Shown piece after piece: positions 53,065 to 61,363 of a DNA stretch of 64,000 nucleotides; position 1 is the stretch's first letter; every line of letters starts with the position of its first letter. The stretch comes from CBDFGT01 sp965247225. GTDB lineage: Bacteria > Pseudomonadota > Alphaproteobacteria > Rhizobiales > Rhizobiaceae. The translations under genes and the position numbers were made by a program. The notes below the pieces were generated by a model, which did no database searches, had not been told where the DNA came from, and saw only the letters and a program-made list of their open reading frames with translations. The DNA lies in NCBI GenBank assembly GCA_965247225.1, contig CBDFGT010000027.1, positions 245,245 through 309,244 of the forward strand, written 5' to 3'.

Positions 53065-54015
53065 TCAGGCCCCGACCAGCGTATCCCGGATCAGCGCCAG
53101 CACCGCCTCATCGTCCACGTCCACAGTCACCAGCTTGGACGGCTGGCCGTCCCAGACGCTGGGGCCGAAGCTCATGCCATCCGGCTTCTGGATGGTTTTG
53201 CCGTCGGCAATGCCGCCGCAGACAACCCGCACAGGTCCGGACCGCGTCACAAACAGTTCCGGTGCCACCACATAGACACAGGCGCAGCTGTCATGCACCA
53301 GCATGCCGTCATCTACCATGTGGGCATAAAAGCCGATGTAAAAATCGGAAATTTTGGCCAGAAGCTCCACCCGCCCGCCGCCATCTTTCGCCATATGGGC
53401 CAGAAACGAACGTGTCATGACGGTCTGCGAGGTGACATCCAGAGGCACGGCAACAACGGGCCAGGAAGCCGTGAAAACCGCATCTGCCGCTTCCGGGTCA
53501 CCATGAATATTGGCCTCGGCGGCAGGGGTGACATTGCCCGGAACATCGAATGCCCCGCCCATGATCACCACTTCCTTCACCAGGGTGGCAATGCCCGGAT
53601 CGGCCTTCAGCGCATTGGCCAGGTTGGTCATGCGGCCAACAGCCACAATCGTCACCTCTCCGGGATTGGCCCGCACCATGTCGATGATGAACCGGTCGGC
53701 CGGACGCGGATCCAGCGGCAGGTCTATCATATCCGGAACACCGATATTGCCCAGACCGTCATCGCCATGGATCCAGCCTGGCGGATCACCTGAAGTGCGT
53801 GACGGATCAAGACACACACCGGCCCCTTTTGCCACCGGACAGTCTATCTGCCATTCCCGCTTCAAAAACAAGGCATTGCGCGTGGTGGTTTCAATCGTGG
53901 CATTGCCGAAAACCGTAGTGACCCCGATCAGGTCAACCTGCGGGTGATGGTGCAGAAACAGCAGTGCCATGGCATCATCAACGCCGGGGTCGGTATCATA
54001 GAGTACTTTATGCAT
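53065..54015 (-). CDS. Nucleoside hydrolase (inosine-uridine preferring family)
   Basis: 316 residues. The calcium-binding aspartate cluster DTDPGVDDAMALLFL is at the N-terminus. It is followed by VTTVFGNATIETTTRNAL, EVVIMGGAFDVPGNVTPAAEANIHGDPEAA and a C-terminal aspartate. It splits N-glycosidic bonds of ribonucleosides to base and ribose. It follows the NADAR gene by 40 bp in the same direction, yet its base composition looks like the surrounding genome and not the AT-rich cassette. Confidence 0.92.
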   Translation of the reverse strand: MHKVLYDTDPGVDDAMALLFLHHHPQVDLIGVTTVFGNATIETTTRNALFLKREWQIDCPVAKGAGVCLDPSRTSGDPPGWIHGDDGLGNIGVPDMIDLPLDPRPADRFIIDMVRANPGEVTIVAVGRMTNLANALKADPGIATLVKEVVIMGGAFDVPGNVTPAAEANIHGDPEAADAVFTASWPVVAVPLDVTSQTVMTRSFLAHMAKDGGGRVELLAKISDFYIGFYAHMVDDGMLVHDSCACVYVVAPELFVTRSGPVRVVCGGIADGKTIQKPDGMSFGPSVWDGQPSKLVTVDVDDEAVLALIRDTLVGA

Positions 54016-54055
54016 GGGAATGTCTTCTACTTGCTACAATTTATCGACTGCGCCA

Positions 54056-54712
54056 TTAGTTCCACAACGCAAGAGTTGCCGAAACAGATTTTTTTCTATT
54101 CAAAGAATTTACTTGGCCTGAAAATTCATCGTTGCGCTCAAGAATCGGTATGTCACGCCCTAACAGAGAAAATCCAGATATTGAAAGAGGAAATACAACT
54201 TCCAAGCTTTCAGGGCTTGACTTAATTTTAGTACGTAATTCCATGATCAATCGACCTAACACATTCTCCCCGACGAGTTCCTGATTACCACAAACCTTAG
54301 CGCCCCAATAGGCATCCTTCGCCGATTCTTCTACGATTTCGCGTTCACCAGTTGATATTATAAGTTTTGAGAACTGCTCCCAATTATAAATAAGCTTGAC
54401 GCGCAGACACCAACGCATAATTTTTACGCGTACATCATCCCAATCAGCTCTAGATTGATCCCGAAAAGGCTTGGACCGCATTTTCGCTGTCATTGGACTT
54501 GTCTCGTTAAGAATCATGCGCTGAACATCCGGCAAATGAGGATACCGGCATGCTTGGTAAAGCGCTTCTGACGTTCTGATTTTGATGCCTAAAATATGCA
54601 TTGGAAAACCGGGTGCCATATTGGACAGCCCACCAAATGCTTCGTTCGTTTTGCGAAAAACAATCGAATTGCAGCGTTCATACGTACGAAACTCAGTCGA
54701 ATCAAGCGACAT
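54056..54712 (-). CDS. NADAR-domain (YbiA-like) protein of an AT-rich cassette
   Basis: 218 residues from the ATG at 54712, whose A is shared with the TGA of the upstream gene. The NADAR motifs are all there: NEAFGGLSNM (residues 23-32), SEALYQACRY (48-57), RADWDDVRVKIMRWCLRVKL (88-107), TGEREIVEESAKDAYWGAKV (121-140) and ENVLGRLIMELR (149-160). YbiA-type NADAR proteins are glycosidases acting on riboflavin intermediates, and some remove ADP-ribose from guanine in DNA. A tail of about 58 residues follows the core. The whole gene is visibly AT-rich compared with its neighbours, suggesting recent transfer. Confidence 0.85.
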   Translation of the reverse strand: MSLDSTEFRTYERCNSIVFRKTNEAFGGLSNMAPGFPMHILGIKIRTSEALYQACRYPHLPDVQRMILNETSPMTAKMRSKPFRDQSRADWDDVRVKIMRWCLRVKLIYNWEQFSKLIISTGEREIVEESAKDAYWGAKVCGNQELVGENVLGRLIMELRTKIKSSPESLEVVFPLSISGFSLLGRDIPILERNDEFSGQVNSLNRKKSVSATLALWN

Positions 54713-55695
54713 CAATTTGTCTTTCTCGGGAACAATGGATACCACGGATCTCCCGCCCACAATACCAAAGGCGCATTGTTTGGGCAATTCCTGTATGTCA
54801 CGATCATTGAGCCGAATCCAAGTGTTTCAAGAACCATATTTCCAAGTGGTCTTTGGTATGGATTAAAGTGATTGCAAATAGATCGAACATGAACACCTTT
54901 AATTAGAAAATGTTGCTCCAACACACCTCGTCCATCCTCACCAGAAAAAAACTTATTATTGCCAACAGTATCTTTTGTTCGCAATACAGGCTCATATTTT
55001 AGAGTTGAAACATAATTTTCTACACTTTCATCATTTGGAATTATTTTTGGACGAAGAACATCCGTATTATTGATTTCTGACTTTCTATCCTCAAATTCAA
55101 AAAGATGCCAATATTTGATCTCTATGACTTTACGTGATTTCTTCAAGGATTCGTTTATCTTATTCTTCGCGTTCCAAAGCCCATATCGATGGAGCCCAAT
55201 TACAACAACATGCAGAAGAGCTTTTTCTGGCGCAAAGTTTTCAATCCAATTTATCAAGTCGTTTGAGATATGGCCGCCAGAAAAAATGACATCATCTATG
55301 TACATGAAAGTCGATGAACCTATGCCACATTTCCTAATATCAATAGAGAACTTATCTTGAATAACGGAACCGATGAGTGCAAGCATTTCCCTTTGGCTGT
55401 TCCCTCGATTTTGAATATCCAAAAAATTCACAGTTTGCCAAAAATCTCTCAAGTCATCACCGGCTATTTTCTTTGATTTCACAACCTTTTCAAGAAAATC
55501 TAAAACTGCCTGTTTGGAAATATATGTTCGTTTTAGAACATAATTCAACTCAGCCAAAATTAAAGATCGGGCCTGTTCATCAAATTGCGCAATCCACCGC
55601 ACCACGTGAGCGGCGTCAGGCTTGTCAATCTCCCCAAGCCTATAATTCTCTATTATTTCGACTATTCCATTTATTAGCTGTTCTTTGTCGTTCAT
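54712..55695 (-). CDS. Phosphoribosyltransferase-like protein (PRTase-CE type), AT-rich cassette
   Basis: 327 residues. A helical N-terminal part (residues 1-120) precedes STFMYIDDVIFSGGHISNDL (128-147). This matches the PRPP-binding loop of phosphoribosyltransferases, with paired aspartates 134-135 before SGG. A strand ALLHVVVIGLHRYG follows. The C-terminal half contains RPLGNMVLETLGFGSMIVTY and resembles the conflict-system PRTase-CE family as I recall it, but I cannot confirm this without a profile search. Its stop overlaps the NADAR start, so the two are likely made together. Strongly AT-rich; the start has a GGGGGAG ribosome site. Confidence 0.75.
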   Translation of the reverse strand: MNDKEQLINGIVEIIENYRLGEIDKPDAAHVVRWIAQFDEQARSLILAELNYVLKRTYISKQAVLDFLEKVVKSKKIAGDDLRDFWQTVNFLDIQNRGNSQREMLALIGSVIQDKFSIDIRKCGIGSSTFMYIDDVIFSGGHISNDLINWIENFAPEKALLHVVVIGLHRYGLWNAKNKINESLKKSRKVIEIKYWHLFEFEDRKSEINNTDVLRPKIIPNDESVENYVSTLKYEPVLRTKDTVGNNKFFSGEDGRGVLEQHFLIKGVHVRSICNHFNPYQRPLGNMVLETLGFGSMIVTYRNCPNNAPLVLWAGDPWYPLFPRKTN

Positions 55696-55778
55696 ATGAG
55701 TCTCCCCCGAACCACATCAATAAGATGTAAATCCACAATAAACAATCAAAAATCATTCCATCGGACTTCAATAAGAAA

Positions 55779-56549
55779 TCATCCCTTCTTCTTGCCCTTG
55801 TTGCGCAGGATATGGGCATAGCCGGAATTGTAAAGATCGCTGTCTCGGAACTCCACATCGCCGAACACCTTGCCAACAAGGATCAGTGCCGTACGGGTGA
55901 TCTTGGCCTTGCGCACATCCTCCTTCATATCGGCCAGTGTCGTGCGGATGAACATTTCATCCGGCCAGGAGGTGCGATAGGCAATCACCACCGGGCAATC
56001 GGCACCATAAAAGGGTTCCAGCGCCTCGCGCACATAGGCCAGATTGCGGATCGACAGGTGGATGGCCAGCGTGGCCCGTGATTGCCCGAGAATTTCCAGC
56101 GTTTCAAATTCCGGCATGGAGGACGCCTTCATGCCGGTGCGTGTGATGATCACCGTCTGGGCGATTTCCGGCAGGGTCAGTTCGGTTTTCAGCCGGGCAG
56201 CCGTTGCTGCAAAGGCCGGAACGCCGGGTATCACATCATAGGGAATGTCGAGCGTATCCAGCCTGCGCATCTGCTCGGCCACAGCACCGTAAATCGAGGG
56301 ATCACCGGAATGAACCCGCGCCACATCCTCGCCGCGTTCATGGGCTGCCACCATATCGGCCATGATCTCGTCGAGATTCATCGGCGCCGTGTCCTTGACG
56401 ATCGCCCCTTCCGGCGCAGCCTTGACAATCTCTTCCGGCACCAGTGAACCTGCATAGAGGCAGACCGGGCAACGCTCGATGATCCGCAAGCCGCGCACCG
56501 TGATCAGGTCCGGCGCACCGGGGCCTGCTCCCACAAAATAAACAGTCAT
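55779..56549 (-). CDS. cobM: Precorrin-4 C11-methyltransferase CobM (CbiF)
   Basis: 256 residues of the tetrapyrrole methylase fold: VYFVGAGPGAPDLITVRGLRI, the segments VCLYAGSLVPEEIV and DTAPMNLDEI, and RVHSGDPSIYGAVAEQM. It adds the C11 methyl group. It sits last in the cbiX-cobH-cobL-cobI-cbiG/cobJ-cobM run, beyond a GC-rich repeat, and just before the AT-rich cassette. Confidence 0.94.
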   Translation of the reverse strand: MTVYFVGAGPGAPDLITVRGLRIIERCPVCLYAGSLVPEEIVKAAPEGAIVKDTAPMNLDEIMADMVAAHERGEDVARVHSGDPSIYGAVAEQMRRLDTLDIPYDVIPGVPAFAATAARLKTELTLPEIAQTVIITRTGMKASSMPEFETLEILGQSRATLAIHLSIRNLAYVREALEPFYGADCPVVIAYRTSWPDEMFIRTTLADMKEDVRKAKITRTALILVGKVFGDVEFRDSDLYNSGYAHILRNKGKKKG

Positions 56550-56577
56550 CGTTCAACCCTTTCAAAAACATGGAGAG

Positions 56578-56611
56578 CCCCCTCCCCAACCCTCCCCCTT
56601 GCAGGGCGGAG
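56578..56611. repeat. GC-rich interspersed repeat, copy 1
   Basis: A C-rich stretch (CCCTCCCCAACCCTCCCCCT within it) in the gap between cobM and cbiG-cobJ closely resembles the two arms of the inverted pair at 59251-59433. The 3' side differs. It appears to be a short intergenic repeat family of this genome. No gene lies in 56550-56673. Confidence 0.65.
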
Positions 56612-56673
56612 AAGCGAACAAAAATCGATCCAGTGAATCGATTTCGCTGCGACGATTGGGGACGGGTTGTCCC

Positions 56674-58491
56674 TCAAACAGCAGTCTGCATCGCGGTACC
56701 CGACTTCCCGGAATAGCCGCGCGGCGTATAGACCCAGATCCTGCCATCACCGGTTTTCACCGTGCGGCTTTCCGATGAACCGACAATCACGACGGTCAGC
56801 ATATCCACATCGTCAATATTCAGCCCCCCCAGCGGCACCACCCGCACCCGCTCGCCCGGACGCCCCAGATTGGTGGCAAGGATCACCGGCGTGTCGAAAG
56901 GCCGGTGATCCAGCAGCCGGTCGCGGGCATAGGCCAGTTGCGTGCGGCGTTTCAGCGAGACGGGATTGTAGAAGGCAATCACAAAATCGCCTTCCGCCGC
57001 CGCCTTGACACGGGCCTGGATATCCACCCAGGGCGTGAGAAGATCGGACAGGGAAATCGTGCAGAAATCATGGCCGAGCGGCGCACCGATGCGGGCAGCG
57101 GCCGCCTGCAGCGCAGAAATTCCCGGAGAAACCTGCACTTCAATCCGCGCGGCAGCATCCGAAATACCGCCTTTGTCAAAAAGCTCGAACACCAGCGTCG
57201 CCATGGCATAGATACCGGCATCACCCGAGCACACCAGCGCCACGGACTTGCCCTGCCCGGCCAGTTCCATGGCGTGCACAACACGGGCCTCTTCCTTGCC
57301 GAGATCGAAATCATGACGCACCTTGCCGCTGGCCAGCGGCCCCAGCAGGTCCAGATAGAGCGAATAGCCAACCAGATCGGTGGAGGCCGCAACCAGGGCC
57401 GAAACTTCCGGCGAGCGCCAGCCCTCCGATCCCGGACCGATACCGACAACATAAAGCCTGCCGCGTGCACGGCCCATCGCGCTGGCATCCAGAATCGCAG
57501 GGCAACGGGCAATGGCAGCCGTCACGGCCCTGGTCTTGATTTTGGGAACCACGAGTTCGCCCTCAGCACCCGCGGCAGCCAGCGCCGCACCTTCTGCCAC
57601 CCCATGGCAACCGACTTCGGCAAACACGACCTCTGAGGGATTGTGCAGTCGCGGCGTTTCTTTTTCCAATGTTGCGGCATCAAAAAACCGTGCCGGCACA
57701 TTGAAATGCGCGGCCACGGCATGGACCGCGGCCTCATCGGCCTTCAGATCCAGCGAAACAATGGCGGCAAGGCTTTCTCTGGCAAAGCCACCCCTGGCGA
57801 GTGCGTCTCCGGCCAGCCCAATGGCTTCCGCAGCCCCGGCACCCCGCTCGCAGCCCATGCCCAGAACAAGGGTCCTGGGGTGATAGACCAGCTCCAGCCT
57901 TCCGGCTTCGACAGCCTGATCGGTCACGGTCAGCGACACGGTTCCCGACGGGGAAAATGGCAGGGCGGATTTTTCCAGCCAGTCTGAATGTCCCGCAAGA
58001 CGGACCGGGGCCCCGGCGACCAGTTCGGCCATAACGCCTTTCGCAGCGTCCGGATTGGCAAGCACCAGGCCATCCGGCGGACTGTCGAGTGCGATGCCGA
58101 AGCGCAGGTCACCGGCTGTGGTAATGGCCGCATGCGCTTTGAGACCACCGGCAATCTGGTGCGCCAGGGCGTTGGCACCATGATGACCACCCAGCAACGG
58201 CACGACCGAGGCACCATCCTCCGACACGGCCAGGACAGCGGGCTCGGCCTGCTTGTCATTCAGAACCGGGGCCAGCAGGCGGATCAGGGCACCCGACGCC
58301 ATGATCGCCACAACCGGGCGACCGGCAAGGAACAGCGTTTGCACGTGGTCCTTGACCTGATCAAACAGCACATCGGCAGACGAAACCCGGGCCTTGGCAC
58401 CGTGAATTTCACCGCCGCAAAGTTCGGCCACACGCCGCGCAAGGGCCAGTGCCGCATCGGATAAAACAAGAATGACAGGTTTTGCAGGCAT
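56674..58491 (-). CDS. cbiG-cobJ: CbiG-CobJ fusion: cobalt-precorrin-5A hydrolase and precorrin-3B C17-methyltransferase
   Basis: 605 residues holding two enzymes. Residues 1 to about 345 are CbiG, with an N-terminal domain (ASGALIRLLAPVLNDKQ, PLLGGHHGANALA) and a C-terminal CobE/GbiG domain (LGMGCERGAGAAEA, VSLDLKADEAAV). Residues from about 346 are CobJ/CbiH: LYVVGIGPGSEGWRSPEVSAL, CSGDAGIYAMATLVFEL, SPGISALQAAAARIGAPLGHDF. The fusion links ring contraction with opening of the delta-lactone. The start shares a base with the cobI stop. Confidence 0.93.
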   Translation of the reverse strand: MPAKPVILVLSDAALALARRVAELCGGEIHGAKARVSSADVLFDQVKDHVQTLFLAGRPVVAIMASGALIRLLAPVLNDKQAEPAVLAVSEDGASVVPLLGGHHGANALAHQIAGGLKAHAAITTAGDLRFGIALDSPPDGLVLANPDAAKGVMAELVAGAPVRLAGHSDWLEKSALPFSPSGTVSLTVTDQAVEAGRLELVYHPRTLVLGMGCERGAGAAEAIGLAGDALARGGFARESLAAIVSLDLKADEAAVHAVAAHFNVPARFFDAATLEKETPRLHNPSEVVFAEVGCHGVAEGAALAAAGAEGELVVPKIKTRAVTAAIARCPAILDASAMGRARGRLYVVGIGPGSEGWRSPEVSALVAASTDLVGYSLYLDLLGPLASGKVRHDFDLGKEEARVVHAMELAGQGKSVALVCSGDAGIYAMATLVFELFDKGGISDAAARIEVQVSPGISALQAAAARIGAPLGHDFCTISLSDLLTPWVDIQARVKAAAEGDFVIAFYNPVSLKRRTQLAYARDRLLDHRPFDTPVILATNLGRPGERVRVVPLGGLNIDDVDMLTVVIVGSSESRTVKTGDGRIWVYTPRGYSGKSGTAMQTAV

Positions 58492-59243
58492 CAGGGCAGT
58501 CCAGTGCTGGTTTTGGTTTCTGATCCCGGAACCAGACCGGAAATCCAGCCTTCTGCCCCCTTGTAGATCAGGATGAGGGAAAAATAGGGTGCAGGATCGG
58601 GAGACACATCGGCAAGCGGCAATACCCGCTGTTCCGGCAGGCTGGCCCGTTCCAGATATCCGGCCTTGTCCAGCAGGTTCATATCGGCCAGCAAGGCCCG
58701 GATACGCCCGAAATGCCGCCCGACTTTCAGGATCGCAACAGCATCCGCCGCATCGATCCGCGCCCGCATCTGTTCGGTCCCGACGGGGCCGGGGATAATT
58801 GTCAGCACATCATTGCGGGCCGCCAGTGGCCGTTGAAGCGCCGCGCTCGCGGCCATGATCGATGAGACACCGGGAACAATTTCCGTTTCAAACGTGCCAG
58901 ACAACCGTTGAAACACATACATGAACGAGCCGTAGAAAAACGGGTCGCCCTCGCACAGCACCGCCACATCGCGTCCGCTGCGCAAATGCCCGGCAATCTC
59001 GCCTGCTGCACGGTCATAAACGGCCTGCGCCGGTTGCCGTTCCACCCGCATCGGCATCACCATCGGCACTTCGATCTGGCCAGGCACAATCCACTGCGCA
59101 ACAATGGCGCGGGCAAAACTCGGCCCCGTATCAGCGGCAGGCCAGGCAATCACAGGCACTGATGAGAGAATGCGGTGCGCCTTCAGTGTCAGCAATTCAG
59201 GATCGCCGGGCCCAATCCCCAGACCATAAAGCTTACCGGTCAT
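58491..59243 (-). CDS. cobI: Precorrin-2 C20-methyltransferase CobI (CbiL)
   Basis: About 250 residues from the ATG at 59243; an upstream frame covers the inverted repeat and is rejected. Motifs: LYGLGIGPGDPELLTLKAHRIL, CEGDPFFYGSFMYVFQRL and EIVPGVSSIMAASAALQRPL. It methylates C20 of precorrin-2 or its cobalt form. Coupled to cbiG-cobJ by a one-base overlap. Confidence 0.93.
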   Translation of the reverse strand: MTGKLYGLGIGPGDPELLTLKAHRILSSVPVIAWPAADTGPSFARAIVAQWIVPGQIEVPMVMPMRVERQPAQAVYDRAAGEIAGHLRSGRDVAVLCEGDPFFYGSFMYVFQRLSGTFETEIVPGVSSIMAASAALQRPLAARNDVLTIIPGPVGTEQMRARIDAADAVAILKVGRHFGRIRALLADMNLLDKAGYLERASLPEQRVLPLADVSPDPAPYFSLILIYKGAEGWISGLVPGSETKTSTGLP

Positions 59244-59250
59244 CACAAAA

Positions 59251-59282
59251 CCCCTCCCCAACCCTCCCCGCAAGGGGGAGGG
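59251..59282. repeat. GC-rich repeat, copy 2 (left arm of a perfect inverted pair)
   Basis: The 32 bases are the exact reverse complement of 59402-59433. With that copy they frame the gap between cobL and cobI. The internal CTCCCC/GGGGAG parts can also fold by themselves. The interval 59283-59401 between the arms has no gene I can support. Confidence 0.8.
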
Positions 59283-59401
59283 AGCGCACCGCATCCGTTG
59301 CGTCTGTCGGTTCAAAACTGCAAGATAGGCGTGACCCATATAGCCTGCCTGAACCCTGATCCGCGATATGGATTGCATGAGTTGCAACATTCGCTGTCGC
59401 C

Positions 59402-59433
59402 CCCTCCCCCTTGCGGGGAGGGTTGGGGAGGGG
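59402..59433. repeat. GC-rich repeat, copy 3 (right arm of a perfect inverted pair)
   Basis: Exact reverse complement of copy 2, about 120 bases away. On a cobL-cobI transcript the arms could form a 32-bp stem in front of cobI. Related to copy 1 at 56578-56611. Confidence 0.8.
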
Positions 59434-59456
59434 TCTTTGTATCCAGGTATAAGCCA

Positions 59457-60731
59457 TCAGGCCCGCCCCTTCTCGACCGACCACATGGTCACCGGCATCA
59501 GGCTCTTCCAGCCGCAATAGCGCCCGACAGGTGCGGCGCGGGCCACGCTGATGCGGATCATCTCGCCACCCGATTGCGCACGAAGGCCGATCAGCCGGGC
59601 CTCGCCTTCCAGTGTCACGGCATTGGCCACCAGCCGCCCGCCGGGCCTCAGCGCCTGCCAGCAGGCTTCAAACACGCCCTCGCCGGTGACGCCGCCGCCA
59701 ATGAACACCGCATCCGGCGTTTCAAGACCTTGCAATGCATCCGGCGCTTCTCCGGCAATCACCGATAACTCGGGATATCCCAGAACCCGGGCATTGGCGG
59801 CAATCATTGCCAGCCGTGCAGCATGGCTTTCAATCGCAATAGCCCTGGCCTGTGCGGCACCGCGCATCCATTCCAGTGCCACCGAGCCGCACCCCGCCCC
59901 GACATCCCACAGCATTTGCCCCGGCAGGGGCTTCAGCAAGGACAGGGTCACGGCGCGAACTTCCCGCTTGGTCAATTGTCCGTCATGCTGAAAGACCTCG
60001 TCCGGCAGACCGCAGGCCGGGGAAAACAGTCTGGCATCATCGTCAGCCACGCAGTCAATACCAACCGTGTTGAAATCCGCATAGGGCGGACGGCCCTGCA
60101 CAATTGCCTGCGCACTCAGACGGGTGACACGCTCGCCTGCCCCGCCCAAATGTTCCAGGACATGCACGAGCGAACCGCCAAACCCGCGCGCCACGAGAAG
60201 TGCGCAGATCGCCCCGATGGCAGAGGCATCCGAGGTCAGGGCCAGAATGCGCGAGGACGGGAAAAGATAGCGGTTGAGGGTTTCAGCAGGCCGGCCATGC
60301 AGCGAAATCTGCGCCACATTCTGCAAGGGCCAGCCGAGCCGCGCTGCACCAAGCGAAAAAGCCGATGGGCTGGGCAGAACGAGCATTTCATCCGCCGGAA
60401 TATGTTTGAGAAGCGTCGAACCAATGCCGAAATGCATCGGATCGCCGGTTGCCAGAATCGTGACCGGCGTTCCGCGAAGCGCCAGAATGCGGTCCAGTGT
60501 CTGGCGGTAGCCATCGGCCCAGTTGAGGATGGTCCGGTCTTTGTCAAAAGGACTGTCCGCCGCCGCCGAAGCCCTCTTCTTCTGCATGTCCAGATCAGCG
60601 ATCACCCCAGCCAGCCGCTCGCTGACCACGATCACCTTCGATGCACGCAGCAGCGCCAGGGCCTGCCCCGACAGGCTTTCCGGCCCGTTGTCACCGATCC
60701 CGATCAAAGTCAGCCAGCGCATATCAGACAT
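59457..60731 (-). CDS. cobL: Precorrin-6Y C5,15-methyltransferase (decarboxylating) CobL (CbiE-CbiT)
   Basis: About 424 residues from the ATG at 60731; 60722 (MRWLTL) is equally possible and 60758 less so, since cobH ends at 60724. The N-terminal CbiE methylase has LTLIGIGDNGPESLSGQAL and TILATGDPMHFGIGSTL. The C-terminal CbiT domain has WDVGAGCGSVALEWMRGAAQ, a SAM-binding site. It methylates C5 and C15 and removes the C12 acetate carboxyl group. Confidence 0.93.
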   Translation of the reverse strand: MSDMRWLTLIGIGDNGPESLSGQALALLRASKVIVVSERLAGVIADLDMQKKRASAAADSPFDKDRTILNWADGYRQTLDRILALRGTPVTILATGDPMHFGIGSTLLKHIPADEMLVLPSPSAFSLGAARLGWPLQNVAQISLHGRPAETLNRYLFPSSRILALTSDASAIGAICALLVARGFGGSLVHVLEHLGGAGERVTRLSAQAIVQGRPPYADFNTVGIDCVADDDARLFSPACGLPDEVFQHDGQLTKREVRAVTLSLLKPLPGQMLWDVGAGCGSVALEWMRGAAQARAIAIESHAARLAMIAANARVLGYPELSVIAGEAPDALQGLETPDAVFIGGGVTGEGVFEACWQALRPGGRLVANAVTLEGEARLIGLRAQSGGEMIRISVARAAPVGRYCGWKSLMPVTMWSVEKGRA

Positions 60732-61359
60732 TGGTTCCAAGCCCTCCGGCGAGCGCATTCACCGCCGCCGATGCCATGGCGCTGCCGCCACGACGCCCCC
60801 GCACAGCAATGAAGGGAACGCCGTGCTCCAGCATGGCCAGCGCCTGTTTGGATTCTGCCGCGCCGACAAAACCGACCGGAAACCCCAGAATGAGAGCCGG
60901 TCCGGGCAGGCCGCGCTCCAGAAGCTCCAGCAGCCGGAACAGGGCCGTCGGCGCATTGCCGATAGCAACAATGGAACCGCCGGCCCGGTCCTCCCAGAGA
61001 TCCACCTGCGCCGCAGACCGCGTCAGCCCAAGCTCCACCGACAAGGGCCGAACCCGGGGATCGTTCAAAAGGCAGATCACGTCGTTATCGGCAGGCAGAA
61101 GATGACGGATGATTCCGTGGCGCACCATCTCGGCATCCACGAGAACCGGCGCACCCCCAGCCAGTGCCCGCGCACCCGCCGCAAAGGCCCCTTCGGAAAA
61201 AACCAGATCATCGGCAATGTCGACCATGCCGCAGGCATGAATCAATCTGATAGCCATGTCCTCCATGCCTTTGGAAAAGCGTGACAAATTCGCTTCCGCG
61301 CGGATCGTGGCGAAAGACGTGTCATAGATGGCCTGCGGATCACGGAGATAGTCGATCAC
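60724..61359 (-). CDS. cobH: Precorrin-8X methylmutase CobH (CbiC)
   Basis: 211 residues. The catalytic histidine is in MAIRLIHACGMVDIADDL (near residue 40). ILGFPVGFVGAAESK and AVRGRRGGSAMASAAVNAL are the other family marks. It moves the C11 methyl group to C12, giving hydrogenobyrinate or its cobalt form. Four bases after cbiX, overlapping the cobL start. Confidence 0.94.
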   Translation of the reverse strand: MIDYLRDPQAIYDTSFATIRAEANLSRFSKGMEDMAIRLIHACGMVDIADDLVFSEGAFAAGARALAGGAPVLVDAEMVRHGIIRHLLPADNDVICLLNDPRVRPLSVELGLTRSAAQVDLWEDRAGGSIVAIGNAPTALFRLLELLERGLPGPALILGFPVGFVGAAESKQALAMLEHGVPFIAVRGRRGGSAMASAAVNALAGGLGTNV

Positions 61360-61363
61360 GCCG

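Noticed and set aside
50900..54165. CTAGGGCGTGT at about 50900 and CACGCCCTAA at about 54155, similar to the MITE ends
   Set aside because: Only about ten bases match, the second lies inside the NADAR coding frame, and no further inverted homology follows, so I do not read 50.9-54.2 kb as a composite element.
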